The notes under the pieces: model-generated
Told to the model about the DNA's origin: nothing
What the model saw: the letters and a program-made list of their open reading frames with translations, nothing else
Databases searched by the model: none
Origin: Treponema sp.
GTDB lineage: Bacteria > Spirochaetota > Spirochaetia > Treponematales > Breznakiellaceae
NCBI GenBank assembly: GCA_031278025.1
Contig: JAITLF010000150.1
Coordinates: forward strand, 1-9,296
Direction: 5' to 3'
DNA: 9,296 nucleotides
Shown: piece by piece, positions 6,654-9,296 of the stretch
Numbering within the stretch: the stretch's first letter is position 1
Layout: every line of letters begins with the position of its first letter
Translations under genes and position numbers: made by a program

Positions 6654-6701
6654 TTTAGTTCCCAGGAACTTTAGTTCCCCGGAACTTTAGTTCCCCGGAA
6701 C
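6654..6701. repeat. Three contiguous 16-bp palindromic units between convergent genes
   Basis: Unit 1 (6654-6669) is TTTAGTTCCCAGGAAC. Units 2 and 3 (6670-6685, 6686-6701) are TTTAGTTCCCCGGAAC. Each contains a 12-bp palindrome GTTCCCCGGAAC, with one mismatch in unit 1. The stop codon of the SfsA-DUF123 gene (TAA at 6673-6671) and its last ten or so codons fall inside units 2 and 3. It may act as a termination or mRNA-end structure for either gene, or be a small mobile palindrome inserted at the gene end. Confidence 0.9.
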
Positions 6702-7843
6702 CCCTCCACATGCCTATACCGGAAGAGGGTATCCGTAAACGCCCTGTTCCCCAAAGGGTCTTCCTCAAAATGAAAGAAGTGGCTTCCGCAGTGGCAGTCG
6801 GAACACCCAAAGCCCGGTACAGGCCTTCCTTTCAGGCGCTCCATATCCGCCGCAAGCGCGCACTCCAGGTTCCGGTAGGAAAGGATAGGCAGGGGCCGCA
6901 TCCTTTCCGCATAGGGAGTAACATAATCCAGGTGCCAGTGTTTTTGTTTCCTCACCTTCCGCAGATGGCGGTTTAGCCGTTGCTTCAGGTTTTTCCGGGC
7001 GGACCCGGCGTAAACATACCAGCCCGCACGCAGAGCTACCCCGCCCAGGGAACCGGCGGAAATGGTTCTGTCTTCCGGCATCCGTATGACCAAAAGGTAG
7101 TTCCCGCCGTTGCCCTCCGCCAGCGCCCCGTGGCTCAAGTCCACCGGTATCTCGTCCCCGCTCAACGCCGCCTTCCCGTCTTCGCCGCATTCAAGGGGAA
7201 ACGCGCGGACGCATACGCTTCCGCCATGCTCCGTCCGGCCCAGCCGGGAGAGCGCCGCGGCAAAGTCAGGGTCGGTATGTAGGTTAGGTACAAACCGCTC
7301 CGGTTTCCCGTGCATGATGACAAAGAGGACATGGCAGGCATAGCCTTCCCCGCTCAGGGCGGACAGTTCTTCCAGATGTTTCAACGCCCGGATACTGGGC
7401 GCGTCGGGAAACATGGCGGTCCCGTATTCAACCAGCGAACAGGCCTTTACCTCCACAAGATGACGCCGCCCCGTGTCCCCGATGCACAGAAAATCAAACC
7501 GCGAAGCGCCCAAAGAAAACTCGCGGTGAACCTCCCTAAGTCCGGGAATGATGCGCGGCAGTATGAGTGCTTCCGCCGCACGATTGGCACGGGAAGCGAA
7601 CAGGGGAACCACCCCATCCCGATAGCGCAATCCCGCCGCCGTCCATTCCGTCTTTGCCGTCCGTTCCGCCCGCTTTTCAAGGATAAGTCCTGCGCCCGGA
7701 AACATGAACTCCGTCATGCGCCCCGGATTCGGGCAGTGGCAGCGCAGTTCCTCTTTGCCATCGGCGGCAATGATGAGGAACCGGTTAGGCCGGCGTATCA
7801 GGACCGCTTCCCGGTCAGGGTTAAACAGGTTTACCCACTCCAT
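6671..7843 (-). CDS. SfsA-DUF123 (GIY-YIG-like) fusion nuclease
   Basis: The frame is open up to 8554, but the homologous protein begins at ATG 7843, giving 390 residues. Residues 1-215 are an SfsA domain, an OB-fold plus PD-(D/E)XK nuclease module: ELRCHCPNPGRMTEFMFPGA near the N-terminus, RFDF (105-108) with Asp107, and VEVK (120-123) with Glu121 and Lys123 as the probable metal-binding active site, then FPDA (135-138). Residues about 235-385 match DUF123 (COG1833, GIY-YIG-related): GGNYLLVIRM, GWYVYAGSA (264-272), KHWHLDYVTP (291-300) and a closing FGCSDCHCGSHFF (335-347) with Cys337, Cys340, Cys342 and His345. E. coli SfsA was named for maltose fermentation but binds nucleic acid. The fusion suggests a two-nuclease DNA-processing enzyme (inference). 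No good ribosome binding site precedes 7843. The C-terminal GFRGTKVPGN is encoded by inserted palindromic repeats and is probably not native. Confidence 0.88.
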   Translation of the reverse strand: MEWVNLFNPDREAVLIRRPNRFLIIAADGKEELRCHCPNPGRMTEFMFPGAGLILEKRAERTAKTEWTAAGLRYRDGVVPLFASRANRAAEALILPRIIPGLREVHREFSLGASRFDFLCIGDTGRRHLVEVKACSLVEYGTAMFPDAPSIRALKHLEELSALSGEGYACHVLFVIMHGKPERFVPNLHTDPDFAAALSRLGRTEHGGSVCVRAFPLECGEDGKAALSGDEIPVDLSHGALAEGNGGNYLLVIRMPEDRTISAGSLGGVALRAGWYVYAGSARKNLKQRLNRHLRKVRKQKHWHLDYVTPYAERMRPLPILSYRNLECALAADMERLKGRPVPGFGCSDCHCGSHFFHFEEDPLGNRAFTDTLFRYRHVEGFRGTKVPGN

Positions 7844-8057
7844 AGCCAATGATAGGCCCGCACATGGTTGCGGGCTACCCCCCGGCGGGGTGGCGGGGCG
7901 GAGCCCCGCGAGGTCCGGGGCGGCTACCCGCGGAGTGCGGACGGACCCAGGTTTGCGCAGCGGAAAAACACTTTTGCACTGCGCAAACCCTGGTTTACAC
8001 GCCCCAGGCCCCGCTCTAAAACGCCGCCGCTGGGAGCGCCGCCTGAAACCGCACCGC
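7844..8057. repeat. Dispersed repeat cassette, copy 2 (single-unit form), with palindromic flank
   Basis: There is no gene in this stretch. The segment about 7950-8015 repeats the borders of the cassette at 1271-1490 but has only one 21-bp-like unit (GCAGCGGAAAAACACTTTTG). In this copy the arms CCCAGGTTTGCGCAG and CTGCGCAAACCCTGG form an imperfect 14/16 inverted repeat around that unit, so it could fold into a long stem-loop. The bases between the cassette and the nuclease gene contain two perfect short stems (7856-7875, 7893-7909). The motif GCGGAGCCCCG also occurs near 1631-1641, beside copy 1. Confidence 0.7.
7856..7875 (-). promoter_or_regulatory. Hairpin in the leader of the nuclease gene
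   Basis: GCCCGCA (7856-7862) and TGCGGGC (7869-7875) are perfect complements around a six-base loop, twelve bases upstream of the SfsA ATG. A second perfect stem follows at 7893-7909 (GCGGGGC-gga-GCCCCGC). Together they could occlude translation initiation, or they may simply belong to the repeat-rich block inserted upstream. Confidence 0.45.
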
Positions 8058-8530
8058 CTAGTTGTTGGACGCAAACGCCCCGTCGTAGGCGGCGGCGCCG
8101 TAGCCCGTATTGTTGATGATAATCGCGTTGGCTCCCTTGAAGACGCGGGTACCGCCGATGCCGTCGCGCCGCCGTTTTGGGAGTCCACGGGGGTGTCGGG
8201 GCTACTGGCGACGGCGCCCTTGCCGCCGCTCCCGCCGCCGCCGGGGCTGCCGGGGCCCACAAACACCCCGCCGACACCGTAGCCGCCGCCGCCGGCGCCG
8301 CCGGTGCCGCCGGTGCCGCCGTTGCCGCTGATAGCCGCGCCGAACTGCATGGTGAACGTGCCGCCGGCCACAAACACCCCGCCGGCGGTGGCGCTGCCGG
8401 CGCCGTAGCCCGCGCCATCAATGCCGGCGCCGCCGCTGACGCTGGTGGCACCGGTACTGGTATTGTCTCTAATAACCGCGCCGTACCCCAGACCAGGTTC
8501 CCACCATTCACCCAGATGACGGGGGCGGGG
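8058..8530 (-). pseudogene. Frameshifted glycine-rich beta-helix-type repeat protein remnant
   Basis: Three minus-strand frames each carry a sensible piece. About 8520-8485 gives WVNGGNLVWG. About 8485-8165 gives YGAVIRDNTSTGATSVSGG, then GAGYGAGSATAGGVFVAGGT, FTMQFGAAISGNGGTGGTGG and a glycine-rich run. About 8165-8058 gives DGIGGTRVFKGANAIIINNT, then GYGAAAYDGAFASNN and TAG (8060-8058). The repeat pattern GGVFVAGGTFTM..ISGN resembles the parallel beta-helix surface repeats abundant in some treponemes. No signal peptide, ribosome binding site or N-terminal domain precedes it, and the frame changes at about 8485 and 8165. I therefore read it as a decayed fragment of a surface or secreted protein. 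Sequencing errors in GC-rich repeats could mimic the frameshifts, but the missing N-terminus would remain. Confidence 0.6.
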
Positions 8531-8554
8531 GGTCATGGAAAATTGGAATTTCAC

Positions 8555-8773
8555 GGGGAGCCCCCGCGATGCCGTAAGTCTATATACTGTAAAGAATTAG
8601 CGAAAAAAGGCCGCCGAAAATTCCAAAAATAGAATGCGAAAAATTGCGAGAAAATCGAGAGAAACTGCGAGTCCCGGTACTGGCGTTAAAACCCCTTCAA
8701 ATGGCTTCAAAACCCTATAAAAGCCTGATTTATGGGCAAAAACCGGCAAATTCCGGGCAAAGGGCGGGAAATC
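8555..8773. other. AT-richer intergenic stretch without a recognisable gene
   Basis: I see no supportable coding region. The base composition drops in GC compared with the region to the left. Short imperfect direct repeats occur: TTGCGAGAAAATCGAGAGAA then ACTGCGAG near 8643-8671, and CCGGCAAA / CCGGGCAAAG near 8743-8761. It marks the boundary between the glycine-rich remnant and the decayed recombinase, and could be part of an inserted element. Confidence 0.5.
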
Positions 8774-9050
8774 ATGAGAGAGAAAACCGGCAAGATACCT
8801 CTACTGGCCGGGACCTAACTCTCAAACAAACAGGTATCGTATAAAATGGGCCGCAAATGCAAAGATAAATAAACCTATTGGGTGACATACCGCCAGAAGA
8901 ACCTTTGCCACCTGGGAACTTGAAAACGGCGCTGATATATATACCGTGGCAAAACTGCTCGGACATAAAAACATAAAGTAAGTGGCAAAATACGCACAAG
9001 TGACCGACAAGCTGCGCCGTGATGCTGTTAATGCCCTACCGGAAATTAGT
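8774..9050 (+). pseudogene. Decayed tyrosine recombinase (phage-type integrase), C-terminal catalytic part
   Basis: In one plus frame, 8820-9050 reads YRIKWAANAKINKPIG, stop, [31 protein letters not shown], stop, VAKYAQVTDKLRRDAVNALP, EI. This is the C-terminal end of a tyrosine recombinase. The HTAR box supplies catalytic His and Arg, and LLGHKNI supplies the second conserved His. The TGA (8883-8885) and TAA (8979-8981) stops interrupt it. A nucleophile tyrosine is present in AKYAQV. Upstream, in another frame at about 8774-8812, REKTGKIPLLAGT resembles an earlier integrase segment, implying a frameshift and probably an internal deletion. The N-terminal arm-binding and core domains are missing. 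No ribosome binding site or intact start is visible. It must once have belonged to an integrated element or integron-like cassette system; which one cannot be told. Confidence 0.78.
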
Positions 9051-9291
9051 TTTTCGGAGGGCTTTTTGGGAAAAGGTATTCCTTGAATTCGGCAGCGCCC
9101 TCTATCGATTCTTTGGCATAGATTTTCCCGGAGAGGGCCTTGATAAAAGAATCGGGCGCAGTTTGCAAATCCCTGATAAAAAACTCCATAGCTTCTTTGC
9201 GTTTGTCTTCATTCCCAAATGTTAAAGCTATCGTGTTACCTCGCAATTCTTTACTTTTCATCCAGATCAAATAAACAATCTTTCCCTTCAT
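9046..9291 (-). CDS. Short unrecognised protein, possibly incomplete at its 5' end
   Basis: An open frame of 81 residues starts at ATG 9291 and ends at TAA 9048-9046, next to the end of the recombinase remnant. The frame is still open at the window edge, so the true start may lie outside. Met11 (MKSKELRGNT) is another candidate. The protein is charged and probably alpha/beta, for example MKGKIVYLIW then FGNEDKRKEAMEFFIRDLQT. It has no signal peptide or membrane helix and I recognise no family. Its codons are more AT-rich than the genes to the left, like the mobile debris it adjoins, so it may be accessory or horizontally acquired (inference). It could also be a fragment of a longer gene. Confidence 0.5.
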   Translation of the reverse strand: MKGKIVYLIWMKSKELRGNTIALTFGNEDKRKEAMEFFIRDLQTAPDSFIKALSGKIYAKESIEGAAEFKEYLFPKSPPKN

Positions 9292-9296
9292 CGGTA

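Noticed and set aside
7310..7852. 180-residue plus-strand ORF
   Set aside because: It is antisense to the SfsA domain, which shows clear family motifs on the minus strand.
8177..8632. Plus-strand Ala/Gly-rich ORF of 151 residues
   Set aside because: It comes from the complementary GCC/GGC repeats of the minus-strand glycine-rich remnant; it has no homology or start signal.
8883..8885. TGA read as tryptophan in the recombinase (alternative genetic code)
   Set aside because: Citrate synthase ends at TGA in this window, and the recombinase also has a TAA stop, so decay is the simpler reading.

Overview
The window looks like a chromosomal segment of a spirochaete, most likely a Treponema related to the termite-gut group (inference). 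Supporting points are a divergent FliL paralogue, an EF-G paralogue of the EF-G-2 type, a coiled-coil protein of no recognised family, and remnants of glycine-rich 'GGVFVAGGTFTM...ISGN' repeat proteins. Protein genes are GC-rich. The last ~0.7 kb is visibly more AT-rich and contains mobile-element debris.

Layout. At the left edge the minus strand carries the first 26 codons of glmS (positions 78-1), directly behind a single-domain cupin gene (428-84). Divergent from these, a FliL-like membrane protein gene runs on plus (518-1063). A ~660-base non-genic stretch follows, with a perfect 38-bp palindrome, a 21-bp tandem repeat of ~7.4 copies and a glycine-rich remnant, and then a candidate promoter for citrate synthase (1725-3068, plus). 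Citrate synthase converges on an EF-G-like translational GTPase (5255-3168, minus), which ends at a good intrinsic terminator on its own strand. Divergent from the GTPase gene, a coiled-coil protein is encoded on plus (5533-6624). It converges on an SfsA-DUF123 fusion nuclease (7843-6671, minus). Three contiguous 16-bp palindromic units lie between these two and supply the last codons of the nuclease gene.

Upstream of the nuclease (7844-8530) lies a second copy of the repeat cassette seen at 1271-1600. It has one unit instead of seven, and behind it is a glycine-rich beta-helix-like gene remnant broken by apparent frameshifts. The nuclease frame stays open through all of this up to 8554, so a naive 627-residue call would join a real 390-residue protein to junk. 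The right end carries a decayed tyrosine recombinase (best part 8820-9050, two in-frame stops) and an unrecognised short minus-strand ORF at the window edge.

The intact genes are mostly housekeeping or conserved-family genes in convergent and divergent pairs. I see no defence island, CRISPR array, tRNA or rRNA. The most unusual material is the repeated palindrome, tandem-repeat and glycine-rich cassette present twice in the same orientation, and the two-domain nuclease.
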